From: Terrabacter sp. Ter38
Lineage (GTDB): Bacteria > Actinomycetota > Actinomycetes > Actinomycetales > Dermatophilaceae
DNA: 64,000 bases
Assembly (NCBI RefSeq): GCF_024519435.1
Contig: NZ_JALJRZ010000003.1
Location: forward strand, 310,001 to 374,000
Direction of reading: 5' to 3'
Shown here piece after piece: positions 47,301-56,812 of the stretch; positions within the stretch are counted from its first letter, which is position 1; each line of letters starts with the position of its first letter. The notes under the pieces are model-generated. The model saw only the letters and a list, made by a program, of their open reading frames with translations, made no database searches and was not told the DNA's origin. A program made the translations under genes and the position numbers.

Positions 47301-50300
47301 GAACGCGCCCCTGCGCCTCGACCTCGGCGGCGACCAGTCGCTCGTCTCGGCGGCCGCCACTGGCCAGGGCTCCGTGCACGTCAAGGGCGGCGTGGACGTC
47401 GGCCTCGTCGTGCCCCTCGCGCCCGGTACCGGGCCGGGCGACGCCTCATCGCTCAAGGTCCTCGCCGACTCGAAGGTCAGCGTCGCGGCCGCGGCCAGCT
47501 TCGACGGCCGCGTCGCGGGCACCATCGGACCGCTGACCGTCTCGGCCGGCGACCCCGGCGGCGATGCATCCAAGCAGGTGTCCCTCAAGGCGGACGTCAG
47601 CCTCGACCTGGCCGACGCGAGCGCCACGGCCGACACCCCGGTGAGCTTCTCGACGTTCCTCTCGGGCCTCGACGTCAGCTTCAACGCCACGAACACCCCC
47701 GTCGACTGCGGCGAGAGCCTCGCGACCCCGCTCATGGTCTGTGGCACCGTCCCGCTCTACGCGACCGTGCCGGGCAGCCCGGCGGCCTCCCTGGGCTCCA
47801 TCGCGCTGCGGCTCCCGGACTCGACGAACCCCGCCGACCTGGCCACCCTGACCGGGAACCTCCCGGCCCCCGATGCCGCCAAGAAGCGCTTCGAGGTGCC
47901 CGACCTGTCCGCGGCGTTCGCGAGCGCCTTCGCCGACTTCACCCAGATCGGGCCTGGCCTCGACGGCTACCTCGAGAAGATCGAGCAGGCCATGCGCCTG
48001 GCCACCTTCGATGGCAAGCTGCCGTTCGTCGGCAAGGACCTCCAGCAGGGCGCCGACTCCATCGGCCGGCTCCGGACGGAGATCAAGTCCAAGCTCGGCA
48101 ACGTGCCGGCCAGCCCGGCCGAGGCCCGCACCTACGTCAACGACAAGCTCGCCGAGGCGATCACCGCAGCCGGTCTGCAGAAGACGACGCTCGAGGTCAA
48201 CTACGAGTGCAAGCTCAAGCTCGAGCCGACCGGCGCACCGACCCTGGCTGCCACGCCGTCCACGACGGGCTCCACCTCATGGCGCTACGAGATCGTCGCC
48301 AGCCAGGGCAGCGGCACCGGCACGGGCGGCGACACCGTCCCTTCGGGCGCGAGCGCCTCGGCGACGACGTCGTGGACGACCCTCGGCGGCGGCAACTCGA
48401 TCACGGTCTCGTGGTCGGCGGCCGCGGGTGCCACGAAGTACAAGGTGCTGCGCAGCAAGGACGGCGGCGCCTACGAGCTCGTCAAGGTCGTCGACGCGGC
48501 GCCCGGCAGCGCGCAGACCTTCACCGACGACGGCACCGCCACGGCCACGGCATACGCCCCGGTGAGCACGAAGCCCGACCGCACCGACTGCCCGACGACG
48601 AGCATCAACGGGATCAGCCTGTCGTTCACCATCAAGGCGGGCACAGTCACCCCCGAGCAGGGCTGTGTGGCCGGCTCGGGCTGTCTCGGTGACGGCAAGA
48701 AGCTGCCGCTCGACATCGGCATCCCGGGCCTCGCCCTCAAGGCGGGCGACACGGACGCCATCACCTACGGCGTCGGTCTCCAGCTGCACCTCAAGGCCGG
48801 TGTCAACACGACCAAGGGCTTCGTCATCTACACGCACGACGCCTGGCAGGACGGGGCGCCCGCGCCCGAGTTCGGCCTCGGCGCCCGCTTCGACATGCCC
48901 GCGTCGATGAAGGCCCAGCTCGCGTTCCTCGACATCGACGTCACGAAGAACGGCACCGCGCCGCTCTTCGCCGGCGCCTTCCTCGTCGACCTCAAGTCGC
49001 GCGACACGACCGAGTCCGACGGCTCGGTCCTGACGGTCGCCGACATCGGGGACGGGGACGCGTCGTCGCTCTTCGGCATCTCGCTCACGGCCAAGGTCAA
49101 GGCCGACTGGATCGTCAAGGCGTCGGTCGACTCGGTGCTTCCCGGTGTCCAGGCGAACTTCGTCATGGGCTGGGAGTTCACGAACCAGGACCTCAAGCAC
49201 CTCGGCGCACCGTCCATCGAGTTCAAGGACGTCGCCATCGACGCCGGTGGCTTCCTGTCCAACCTGCTCGGGCCGGTGCTCAAGAAGGTCAAGTCCGTGA
49301 CGGGCCCGCTCCAGCCGGTGCTCGACACGCTCTACGCCCCGATCCCCGTCCTGTCCGACCTCAGCCGGATGGCAGGTGGCGGCGACGTCAGCCTCATGAC
49401 GCTGGCCAAGACGTTCAACACCCTGGCCGGCGGCCCGAAGCTCGACTTCGTCGACAAGATCGCCGCACTCACCACGCTCATCAACAACCTGCCCGACTGC
49501 GGCGGTGGGGGGCCGTCGTGCCTCATCCCGATCGGCAGCTTCACCGTGAGCGGTGACAAGGCTCTCGACACCGACGTGTCCCCGACGAGCAGCCTCGCGC
49601 CGGGCACCGCGGGCTCCCTCATCAAGGCCGCCAGCGCCGCCAGCCCGGACACCGTGAAGTCCGCCCTCAACACCAAGGGCGGCAAGGGCAACGTCTTCGG
49701 TGCCGGCGGCGCCGCCGGCAGCGCCAGCAAGTCCGGCTTCACCTTCCCGATCCTCGACAACCCGTCGTCGGTCTTCAGCCTGCTCATGGGCAGCGACGTC
49801 TCGCTCGTCGAGTTCGACAGCGGCCCGCTGACCCTCGGCTTCACGTGGCGCCAGTCGTTCGGGCCGGTCTACGCCCCGCCGCCCGTCATGGTGACGCTGT
49901 CGGGGTCCGCCTCGGTGACGTTGCGCTTCATGGCCGGTCTCGACACGGCCGGCATCAGGTATGCCGTCGAAGCCGCCCAGCAGGGGGCTGCGGTCAACCC
50001 CGTCAAGCTCCTCGACGGCCTCTACTTCAAGACGACGGACTCCGAGGGGCGGCCGGTGCCGGTCGTCCAGCTCGACGGCGAGATCGCGGCGGGGGCCGCG
50101 GTCACGGCCGTCATCATCACCGTCGGCATCGAGGGTGGGCTGCACCTGACCATCGGCTTCCACTGGAACGACCCGAACAACGACGGGAAGTTCCGGGTCA
50201 GCGAGTTCCTCCACGCCGCGGTCAACAACCCGCTCTGCCTCTTCACGACCACGGGTCGGCTCAGCCTCTTCCTGCGCCTCTACGTGACGCTCGGGTTCTC

Positions 50301-53300
50301 CCCGTTCAGCGTGTCGTTCTCGATCAACCTCGCGGACATCACCCTGCTCGACTTCACGGCGCAACCCAACTGCACCCCACCACCACCCAGACTCGGCGGC
50401 ACCTCGGACGGCACGCTCGCCGTGTTCGCGGGACGCTTCGGCACCGATGCCCAGCGCGGTGAGCCCTGGGGCAACACGAGCGAGACCGAGGCGGACGTCG
50501 TCAAGGTGACGGCCCTGCACTTCGCCCAGACGGCCGCCGACCCCGACGGCGCCGACGCGGGCTTCGACGGGTTCGCGATCCAGATGCTCGGCGAGCGGCG
50601 TGAGTACCTCGACCCGACGCTGAAGCGTGTCGTCGTCGACGGCCGCGGCTCGTCGACGCCCCTCGTCGTCAGCTTCGTGGGTGACGGCAAGAAGGACTCC
50701 GACCCGTCGTCGGCGGGCGGCGCGGGAGACCTGAGGTCCTTCGACAAGGACGCCATCGTCTTCGGCACCCCCGGCAACGACCAGATCCAGACCGGCACGG
50801 GCAGCTCCTGGGTCGACGGCGGCGACGGGGACGACCGCATCGTCACGGCCGACGTCGTGGGCCAGGTGGCCCGCGTCGCCGGCGGGCTCGGCGCCGACGC
50901 CATCACGACCGGACAGGGCGACGACTTCATCACGGGCGACGGCAGCCTGCCCTCGCCCCCGAAGTCCTTCTCGGCGACGCTCAACGGCGTCGACGACGCC
51001 AACTGGCCGGGCAAGACGCCCATCACGCTCGGCGACCTCGTCGACCCGGCCCAGCTGAGCGTCGACCCGACGACCCGCGCCCAGACCACGGGCGGCGCCG
51101 ACACCATCAGCGTGGGCCTCGGCCGCAACCGCGTCGACGCCGGTCCCGGCGACGACAAGGTCGGCGTCGCCGCGGATCGGCCCGACAGTTCGGGGACGAC
51201 GATCCGCTCGAAGGGCAACGTCCTCGTCGGCGGCCTCGGCAGCGACTCGGTGACCGGCGGGACCGGGCCCGACACGATCTACACGTCGTCGGAGCAGACC
51301 TTCGGCGTCGACGCGGCGGGCCAGCCCGACACGCTCACGACGCCGAGCGGCCAGCCGACGGTGCCGAACATCGTCGAGACCGGCTCCGGCGACGACGTCG
51401 TCTACGGCAGCCGCGAGCAGGACGTCGTCACGAGCCACTCGGCGCCGTCCGAGCACGCACGCATCCTCGGCGGCGGGGGCGAGGACGCCCTCGTCGGTGG
51501 CTACGGCTCCGACGCCGTCTACGGCGGCCCGGGTGACGACTACGTCGTCGCCGAGCCCAGCCGCGTCGGTGGTCTCGGTGCGACCGAGACGATCGAGGGG
51601 GTCACCTTCGGGCACACCCGCGTCGTCGAGCACCAGGCCCTTCCTGCCGGCACGGCACCGTCGTCCAAGACGCTCGTCGGTGGCCGGGGCAGCGACCACG
51701 TCATCGGCGGCGACGGACCGTCCACGATCTTCGGCGACACCCTGCGTGACGCTGCGACCGTGACAGCCGCAGCCGACGAGACCTGCCGCGCGGGCGCCCC
51801 CGTCGCCTCGGACCCCGTGCCGGAAGGCACGTCGGGTGGCAGCGACCCGAGCACCGACGACGGTCCCGACCTCATCACCGGCGGCGCCGGCGTCGACACC
51901 ATCTCCGCCGGGGGTGCGGCCGACCGGGTCGACGCCCGTGGCGGCGACGACCTCGTCTGCGGTCAGCAGGGCGACGACGTCCTCTTCGGCGGCGACGGCG
52001 CCGACCGGGCCTGGGGCGGCACCGGTCAGGACCGCGGCTACGGCGGCCAGGGCCTCGACCAGCTCTTCGGCAACACCGGGGCCGACGTGCTCTACGGCCA
52101 AGAGGCCGCGGACGTCATCGAGGGCAACGACGGCGCCGACTGGGCCAGCGGCGGCGACGGCGACGACCTCGTCTACGGCGGCACGCGGGCCGCGGGCCGC
52201 ACCGACACGGATCCGGCCGATGCCGGGGACGTGCTCTCGGGCGACACCGGTCGCGACATCCTCATCGGCGACAACGGCACCGTGGACGACCCGTCGTCCT
52301 CCGCCGACGCGCCTGCCGTCCCGTTCGACCTCGCCGGGACCTCTCCCGACGCCGGTCGCGGCGACCAGCTCTTCGGCGGCGCCGGCGACGACACGGCGTA
52401 CGGCGGGCTCGGCGACGACCGCGTCAACGGCGGCGACGACGCGGACCACCTCGAGGGCAACAACGGCTCCGACCTCGTCCACGGTGACCGGGGCGAGGAC
52501 GAGGTGGTCGGTGGCTCGTTCCAGCAGGCGACCGCCGGCGTCGGGCGACCGGACTCCGGTGACGTGCTCTTCGGCGACGCCGGCCCCGACATCGTCGCCG
52601 GTGACAACGCCGTCGTGACCTCCGGGGTCAGCGCGGCCGACTCGACGCCGATCACGCGCATGCGCGGCTTCGCGACCACGCACCGCATCACGCTGCTCGA
52701 CCTCGGCGCCGGCCCGGTCCTCGCCAACTCGGGGGCCGACCAGGTCTTCGGCGGTGACGACCCGGACGTCGTGCTCGGTCAGCGTGGCACCGACCGACTC
52801 AAGGGCGACGCGGGCGACGACTACGTCGAGGGTGGGCCCGACATCGACTGGGTCGAGGGCGACCTCGGCGACGACGACCTCGTCGGCGGCAGCTCGACGC
52901 CTGCGGGTGGCTCCGGCGACACGACGTCCGGCCAGCCCGACACCGACGACGCCGTCTTCGGTGGTCCCGGCGACGACGTCGTCCTCGGCGACAACGGTCA
53001 GGTGCTGCGCCCGGGCGCGGGCCAGGCACCCACCTCGGTGACGGTCCGCCTCGGGAGCACCCCGGGCGCGGCGATGACGTCCCGTGTCATCGAGCCGTAC
53101 GACCGCTCGGTGGGTTCGGGCTTCCTCACGACCCCGTCCGCGACGCTCTACGGTTTCGACCGCCTCTCCGGCGGCGACGGCGTCGACGTGCTCGAGGGAC
53201 AGGACGGCAACGACGTCATCACCGGTGACGCCGGCGCCGACCACGTGCAGGGCAACGGGGGAGCCGACGCGCTCTTCGGTGACCTGCCGTTCGGCACGGC

Positions 53301-54879
53301 CTCGGCGCACGGCACGGCGGCGACGGCACTGAGCGCCGCCTGGCCCGGGTCGGCCAGCGCCGTGGGGCTGCTCCGGGGCACGAGCACCGATGCGGGTCAG
53401 GACGACATCGTCGGTGGCACCCCGACTCCCGGCTTCCGCGACGGCGCCGACGTCATCGAGGGCAACGGCGGCGACGACGTCGTCCTCGGCGACAACGGCT
53501 CGCTCCTCCGCACGCTCGTCGGCGCAGCGGGCACTCGCTCCGAGAAGGCGTATGCCGACCGCTACCCGGACGGTCCGCTCCCTGCCGACGCGACCGCGTC
53601 GCGCACGCACGACCCGGCCCTGCCGGGTCCGAGCACCCGCTTCTGCACCACGGCGCAGGCGACGTGCGAGGTGGCCGGTGCCTTCGGCGCCGACGTCATC
53701 TGGGGTGACGACGGCAACGACGGCATCTGGGGCCAGGACGGTGACGACACCGTGTCCGGTGGGGCCGGCGACGACGACCTCTACGGCGAGCTCGGCAACG
53801 ACCGTCTGACCGGCGACAGCGGTCGGGACGCCATCGTCGGCGACCGTGGCGGCATCGTGAACCAGTACCTCAGCGCCGGCGACAGCCCGGCGGCGTTCAC
53901 AACCTCGCTCAACAGCCCGCCCAAGGAGAGCTTCACCGGTTTCCCGCGGACGGCGTACGACCGGCGCGTCGACCTGCTCCACGACGTCGACGGTGACCAG
54001 TGGATCGGCTTGTCGACCGACGCGTCCATGCCGCACAACGGCATGGACGAGGGCGGACGCGACCTCATCCGGGGCGGCACCGACGACGACACGATCCACG
54101 CCGGCTACGGCGACGACGTCGCCAACGGCGACAGCGGCGGTGACGACGTCTTCGGTGACGACGGCGAGGACGTGCTGTGGGGCGGTCAGGGCTGCGACGC
54201 CGGGCTCGACGGCAACACGCCCGACTGCCGCACCAACGGCGCCTTCGACCCGACGTCGCGCGGCACGGGTGACCGGTTCGTCGACCACCTCTTCGGTGGG
54301 GCAGGCGAGTCCGACCCCGCGAAGCAGGACGTGCTCGGCTCGGACCTGCTCGACCTCAGGCCGCGCGGCAGCTACACGCCGGGCACCGGGTGCACGCTCG
54401 GCGACTGGCCGCTGACGTCGGGCACGAAGAAGGCCGTCACGACGGTCGACCCGTGCCTGTGGTTCGAGATGACCGGGACCGACGACGCCGACCCCGCGAA
54501 CAACAACCACCACCAGGGGACCGACTGGATCTACGGCGGCTGGGACCGCGACGTCATGCAGGGCGACGTGACGGCCAACGGCCCGAACGCCGGTGACCGG
54601 CTCATCGACTGGAACGGCGCCTACAACCTGTTCTCGCACTGCAACTCGGCCTACGGCGGCTTCAACGACGTGCGTCAGCACTCGCCGGCGATGCAGGACT
54701 TCCTGCAGCAGCTGGCGTGGGCCACGGGCGCCGGACGGTCCGCCACGGACGTGACGACGGCTGGGACGTCGGCCTTCCGCGAGCTCGCCCTCGTCCACCC
54801 GGGCGAGACGGAGCACGGGGCAGGGGCGGCCTACCCGGGCACGCCCGGCCACTTCGACGAGGCGGCCTGCCAGAACTGA
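44344..54879 (+). CDS. Giant Sec-exported protein with RTX-type calcium-binding repeats
   Basis: 3511 residues. Signal peptide RKSIRRALGAGLTSLLVVVGALAGQSPAYA with AYA-AD cleavage at about residue 33. Residues 35-2020: large beta-rich regions with no domain I can name; two related inserts at about 490-555 and 880-920 (Val/Thr-rich, TGMRVMAGTSAGEI and TVIVGTQVAVVASVAGDTVT); an FN3-like domain near 1335-1410. Residues about 2140-3290: many nonapeptide RTX repeats of the GGxGxDxxx type (VDGGDGDDRI, FGGDGADRAWGG, GGAGDDDLYGE), which bind Ca2+ and fold outside the cell. The rest ends with Cys-containing ACQN; no LPXTG anchor. No type I secretion genes nearby, so Sec export and calcium folding are likely. 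Role perhaps adhesion or surface layer. The ATG at 44344 has GGGGAGA 4-5 bases upstream. Confidence 0.88.
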   Translation: MVRKSIRRALGAGLTSLLVVVGALAGQSPAYAADPDPGVDRVVALLGGSGGTRNLAAWTSGLADIGALGKPIPFVSASPGGLAGADDLIDKGVAPALAGTTTWAGLATSGESVALPGGRAGTLDVSVDDLGDGKRVHVNLVVTRTATQQALAVSSTSPKVELSSPKGVTATVEATLSLWVVWTGPTTNRVYLASDTAHAPRLDVDVTAQLSGSAKAAVGILGVTLKSTDFTVKAHAYARVNDPNNDGILAFDAAGVGDGELAADGSLAGLASADLDPTGSPSDPGTPGSVSGTLSVAADTSGIAGVSFPANVAADVTLTWPNISTGTPTVSAPSLATLVGRFQNMSLRDLADGLAQVAVALTGIQQAKFDPDGAGPLPTTGNLDLPFLRGTVSDAIKANQVLVDFLKANVVQQPDPDQPTPPGFDATTVGNPTFDSLQDLIGKLKAAGIGLDDLAWDPTTSKLVFRMRMVKAAPDTGVAMDAGSARTSRPTATYAATGLTLDDGTQPWQANQWTGMRVMAGTSAGEIASNTKNALTLSGPWIGGQPSAGTPFVIVGPEAQLGAVTFGDRLTDQPVAGGPRRGILRANSAQTFATVKPSFAADLTLVLDLQDARTGAACIGFEGNTKACPFLQTTGAFKTNVTSLPLGADRVLIRTGSPLLTADFPIDTAVDFTANAGFFQVRLKGHLAVCNSDAPAGCSAPGSGHMLSIGLKQAGDAQHDIRLRQLFDQLVTASPTGPSKAGDLLDVDVNVRATADLSASIPEADGFLPAGTDVGVSASWNDLTQLTGTDGPQLDLSRLSRIFALDIKPGSQAELFAIVLKTLQTLAAQLADAQPGGASGVYSREIPGIGTSLRDLMQRDSSGVGSDVNYGTNTLQHVGRTFDASFVGRTVIVGTQVAVVASVAGDTVTLTENWTTKPADDTAYTFRSPLDDAIDIMSVHPPQNMQDLVAFLDERLGTGALHFRYLDDGGTPSVVLDLDWKRDYQTNAPLRLDLGGDQSLVSAAATGQGSVHVKGGVDVGLVVPLAPGTGPGDASSLKVLADSKVSVAAAASFDGRVAGTIGPLTVSAGDPGGDASKQVSLKADVSLDLADASATADTPVSFSTFLSGLDVSFNATNTPVDCGESLATPLMVCGTVPLYATVPGSPAASLGSIALRLPDSTNPADLATLTGNLPAPDAAKKRFEVPDLSAAFASAFADFTQIGPGLDGYLEKIEQAMRLATFDGKLPFVGKDLQQGADSIGRLRTEIKSKLGNVPASPAEARTYVNDKLAEAITAAGLQKTTLEVNYECKLKLEPTGAPTLAATPSTTGSTSWRYEIVASQGSGTGTGGDTVPSGASASATTSWTTLGGGNSITVSWSAAAGATKYKVLRSKDGGAYELVKVVDAAPGSAQTFTDDGTATATAYAPVSTKPDRTDCPTTSINGISLSFTIKAGTVTPEQGCVAGSGCLGDGKKLPLDIGIPGLALKAGDTDAITYGVGLQLHLKAGVNTTKGFVIYTHDAWQDGAPAPEFGLGARFDMPASMKAQLAFLDIDVTKNGTAPLFAGAFLVDLKSRDTTESDGSVLTVADIGDGDASSLFGISLTAKVKADWIVKASVDSVLPGVQANFVMGWEFTNQDLKHLGAPSIEFKDVAIDAGGFLSNLLGPVLKKVKSVTGPLQPVLDTLYAPIPVLSDLSRMAGGGDVSLMTLAKTFNTLAGGPKLDFVDKIAALTTLINNLPDCGGGGPSCLIPIGSFTVSGDKALDTDVSPTSSLAPGTAGSLIKAASAASPDTVKSALNTKGGKGNVFGAGGAAGSASKSGFTFPILDNPSSVFSLLMGSDVSLVEFDSGPLTLGFTWRQSFGPVYAPPPVMVTLSGSASVTLRFMAGLDTAGIRYAVEAAQQGAAVNPVKLLDGLYFKTTDSEGRPVPVVQLDGEIAAGAAVTAVIITVGIEGGLHLTIGFHWNDPNNDGKFRVSEFLHAAVNNPLCLFTTTGRLSLFLRLYVTLGFSPFSVSFSINLADITLLDFTAQPNCTPPPPRLGGTSDGTLAVFAGRFGTDAQRGEPWGNTSETEADVVKVTALHFAQTAADPDGADAGFDGFAIQMLGERREYLDPTLKRVVVDGRGSSTPLVVSFVGDGKKDSDPSSAGGAGDLRSFDKDAIVFGTPGNDQIQTGTGSSWVDGGDGDDRIVTADVVGQVARVAGGLGADAITTGQGDDFITGDGSLPSPPKSFSATLNGVDDANWPGKTPITLGDLVDPAQLSVDPTTRAQTTGGADTISVGLGRNRVDAGPGDDKVGVAADRPDSSGTTIRSKGNVLVGGLGSDSVTGGTGPDTIYTSSEQTFGVDAAGQPDTLTTPSGQPTVPNIVETGSGDDVVYGSREQDVVTSHSAPSEHARILGGGGEDALVGGYGSDAVYGGPGDDYVVAEPSRVGGLGATETIEGVTFGHTRVVEHQALPAGTAPSSKTLVGGRGSDHVIGGDGPSTIFGDTLRDAATVTAAADETCRAGAPVASDPVPEGTSGGSDPSTDDGPDLITGGAGVDTISAGGAADRVDARGGDDLVCGQQGDDVLFGGDGADRAWGGTGQDRGYGGQGLDQLFGNTGADVLYGQEAADVIEGNDGADWASGGDGDDLVYGGTRAAGRTDTDPADAGDVLSGDTGRDILIGDNGTVDDPSSSADAPAVPFDLAGTSPDAGRGDQLFGGAGDDTAYGGLGDDRVNGGDDADHLEGNNGSDLVHGDRGEDEVVGGSFQQATAGVGRPDSGDVLFGDAGPDIVAGDNAVVTSGVSAADSTPITRMRGFATTHRITLLDLGAGPVLANSGADQVFGGDDPDVVLGQRGTDRLKGDAGDDYVEGGPDIDWVEGDLGDDDLVGGSSTPAGGSGDTTSGQPDTDDAVFGGPGDDVVLGDNGQVLRPGAGQAPTSVTVRLGSTPGAAMTSRVIEPYDRSVGSGFLTTPSATLYGFDRLSGGDGVDVLEGQDGNDVITGDAGADHVQGNGGADALFGDLPFGTASAHGTAATALSAAWPGSASAVGLLRGTSTDAGQDDIVGGTPTPGFRDGADVIEGNGGDDVVLGDNGSLLRTLVGAAGTRSEKAYADRYPDGPLPADATASRTHDPALPGPSTRFCTTAQATCEVAGAFGADVIWGDDGNDGIWGQDGDDTVSGGAGDDDLYGELGNDRLTGDSGRDAIVGDRGGIVNQYLSAGDSPAAFTTSLNSPPKESFTGFPRTAYDRRVDLLHDVDGDQWIGLSTDASMPHNGMDEGGRDLIRGGTDDDTIHAGYGDDVANGDSGGDDVFGDDGEDVLWGGQGCDAGLDGNTPDCRTNGAFDPTSRGTGDRFVDHLFGGAGESDPAKQDVLGSDLLDLRPRGSYTPGTGCTLGDWPLTSGTKKAVTTVDPCLWFEMTGTDDADPANNNHHQGTDWIYGGWDRDVMQGDVTANGPNAGDRLIDWNGAYNLFSHCNSAYGGFNDVRQHSPAMQDFLQQLAWATGAGRSATDVTTAGTSAFRELALVHPGETEHGAGAAYPGTPGHFDEAACQN

Positions 54880-54903
54880 GACTCGCTCGAACACTCCGAA
54901 AAA

Positions 54904-54946
54904 GGCTGCGGCCCTGTGGGATCCGAGATCCCACAGCGCCGCAGCC
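54904..54946 (-). terminator. Intrinsic terminator of msrA with T-tract
   Basis: A 20-position inverted repeat (one C-C mismatch) with loop CGA. On the minus strand five T follow the stem (complement of 54899-54903), the classical form. It also lies 25 bases after the giant gene stop, so it can serve both. Confidence 0.85.
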
Positions 54947-54958
54947 CTGCGTCCGGCG

Positions 54959-55663
54959 TCAGGCCGGCGGCGCGATGTCCTGCTGGGCCGGGAGCTGGTC
55001 CTGGCGAACGATCCCGACCGGGCACGTCATGCCGTTGGGGCCGTGGTTGCAGTAGCCGCCGGGGTTCTTGTGGAGGTAGCCCTGGTGGTAGTCCTCGGCG
55101 AGGTAGAACGGGCCCGCGTCGTCGGCCGAGCGGATCTCGGTCGTGATCTGTCCGTAGCCGTTGTCGTCGAGCACCTTCTGGAACGCCTCGCGCGTCGCCT
55201 CCGCGGCGAGCCGCTGCCCCTCGGTCGTCCAGTAGATCGCCGAGCGGTAGGCGGTGCCGATGTCGTTGCCCTGGCGGTTGGACGTCGTCGGGTCGTGGTT
55301 CTCCCAGAAGGCCTTGAGCAGCAGCTCGGGCGAGGTCTTCTCGGGGTCGTAGACGACGCGGACGGTCTCGGCGTGGCCGGTGCGCCCGGTGCACGTCTCC
55401 TCGTAGGTCGGGTTGGGCGTGTAGCCGCCCATGTAGCCCGCGGCCGTCGAGACGACGCCGTCCTGCTTCCAGAAGATCCGCTCGACCCCCCAGAAGCAGC
55501 CCATCGCGACGTAGAGCACCTCGGAGCCGTCGGGCCACGGGCCCTCGAGCGGGGTGCCCAGCACGACATGGGTGGGGTTCACGGCATATGGGCGGTCCGC
55601 ACGACCCGGGAGGGCCTCGTCGCGGCTGGGCATCTGGGACTTCCTACCGAATCCGAACACCAT
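54959..55663 (-). CDS. msrA: Peptide-methionine (S)-S-oxide reductase MsrA
   Basis: 234 residues. Reduces methionine-S-sulfoxide in proteins with thioredoxin. YVAMGCFWGVERIFW holds the catalytic Cys56; GYMGGYTPNPTYEETCTGRTGHAE and FWENHDPTTSNRQGNDIGTAYRSAI are the conserved substrate-pocket motifs. The C-terminal HKNPGGYCNHGPNGMTCPVG has the recycling Cys. The first 45 residues are an extension. The ATG at 55663 is the first in frame after the divergent GNAT promoter region. Confidence 0.96.
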   Translation of the reverse strand: MVFGFGRKSQMPSRDEALPGRADRPYAVNPTHVVLGTPLEGPWPDGSEVLYVAMGCFWGVERIFWKQDGVVSTAAGYMGGYTPNPTYEETCTGRTGHAETVRVVYDPEKTSPELLLKAFWENHDPTTSNRQGNDIGTAYRSAIYWTTEGQRLAAEATREAFQKVLDDNGYGQITTEIRSADDAGPFYLAEDYHQGYLHKNPGGYCNHGPNGMTCPVGIVRQDQLPAQQDIAPPA

Positions 55664-55783
55664 GCCAGTGTCACATCCTTCGTGCTGGGAGCGTCTTACG
55701 TCCCTGTAACGTCCGCGACCCCCGGCGTATGCCGGAAGGCGCGGTCCCGGACAAATCCCTCGCCGAGCGCGGGCCCGGACCGA

Positions 55784-55789
55784 CAGACT
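55784..55789 (+). promoter_or_regulatory. Possible -10 box CAGACT for the two-domain GNAT gene
   Basis: CAGACT ends 6 bases before the ATG at 55796, no Shine-Dalgarno; the first base departs from TANNNT. Confidence 0.35.
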
Positions 55790-55795
55790 CCCCCC

Positions 55796-56812
55796 ATGAG
55801 CGACGACCTCGAGATCCGGCCGATCGACCTGCTCGACCGTGTCCAGGAGGCCGCGGCCCGCGACTGGATCGGCGTCCACGCAGCCGTCCAGCGCGAGCTG
55901 TTCGGTTCCGCGGGCAGCGCCTGGACGCTCGAGGAGATCAGGGGCTTCCACCGCTCACCGTCGGGCACGCGGGTCGCCCGCGCGGCGTGGGTGGGGGACC
56001 GTCTCGTCGGAGCCTTCGAGGCAAGGATGCCGACGACCGACAACCTCGATCTGGCCCTGTTCTGGCTGTCCGTCCTGCCGGAGCACCGGCGGCGTGGCAT
56101 CGGTGAGGCCCTCCTGCGCGAGGGGGAGGCGATCGCCCGCGAGCACGGCCGCCGCACGTTGATGGGCGAGACGGAGTGGGCCGAGGGAGGTGTCGACCTC
56201 GCCGAGACGTTCGCGGCTCGGCACGGCTACGTCGTGGGGCAGACGATGCTGCGCAGTGCCATGTCGCTTCCCGCCGACCGCGACGCGCTCTCGGCGCTGG
56301 TGGCCGTGACCGACGACTACACCGTCGAGACCTTCGTCGACACGATGCCCGAGGCGTGGCTCGACGACCGCGCGGTCCTCCAGCAGCGGATGAGCACCGA
56401 CGCTCCCACGGACGACCTCGCTCTCGAGGAGGAGGCCTGGGACGCCGACCGCCTGCGGGAGACGCACGCCCGCACTCTGGCCTCCGGGCGGCGGATCGTC
56501 GAGTCGGCCGCGCGCCACACGCCCTCGGGCCGCCTCGTCGCCTTCACGACGATCGGGGTGTCCGCAGGAAGCCCGGACCTCGGCTATCAGCAGGACACCC
56601 TCGTCCTCAAGGAGCACCGCGGCCACGGGCTCGGTCTCCGGCTCAAGGCGGCCAACGCGGTGCGGCTCATGGACGAGCTGCCCGACGTGACGGCGGTCCG
56701 CACGTGGAACGCCGCCTCCAACGAGCACATGCTCGCGGTCAACCGACAGCTCGGCTACACCGTCGACGGCTACAGCCGGGAGTGGCAGAAGATCACCGGG
56801 GGCGGCGAATGA
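55796..56812 (+). CDS. Two-domain GNAT acetyltransferase
   Basis: 338 residues, two GNAT domains in tandem. Domain 1 has WLSVLPEHRRRGIGEALLREGEAIA (RRRGIG acetyl-CoA loop). Domain 2 has VLKEHRGHGLGLRLKAANAVRLM (RGHGLG loop) and TVRTWNAASNEHMLAVNRQLGYTVDGYSREWQK, the typical end. Such Eis-like or mycothiol-synthase-like tandem proteins acetylate amines; substrate unknown. The stop overlaps the ATG of the next, decayed gene (ATGA). Confidence 0.9.
   Translation: MSDDLEIRPIDLLDRVQEAAARDWIGVHAAVQRELFGSAGSAWTLEEIRGFHRSPSGTRVARAAWVGDRLVGAFEARMPTTDNLDLALFWLSVLPEHRRRGIGEALLREGEAIAREHGRRTLMGETEWAEGGVDLAETFAARHGYVVGQTMLRSAMSLPADRDALSALVAVTDDYTVETFVDTMPEAWLDDRAVLQQRMSTDAPTDDLALEEEAWDADRLRETHARTLASGRRIVESAARHTPSGRLVAFTTIGVSAGSPDLGYQQDTLVLKEHRGHGLGLRLKAANAVRLMDELPDVTAVRTWNAASNEHMLAVNRQLGYTVDGYSREWQKITGGGE

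Noticed and set aside
48277-54894. A 2205-codon open frame on the minus strand opposite the giant gene
   Set aside because: It is the antisense reflection of GC-rich, repeat-rich coding DNA; its protein is low in complexity, and the plus-strand protein has a signal peptide, RBS and RTX repeats.
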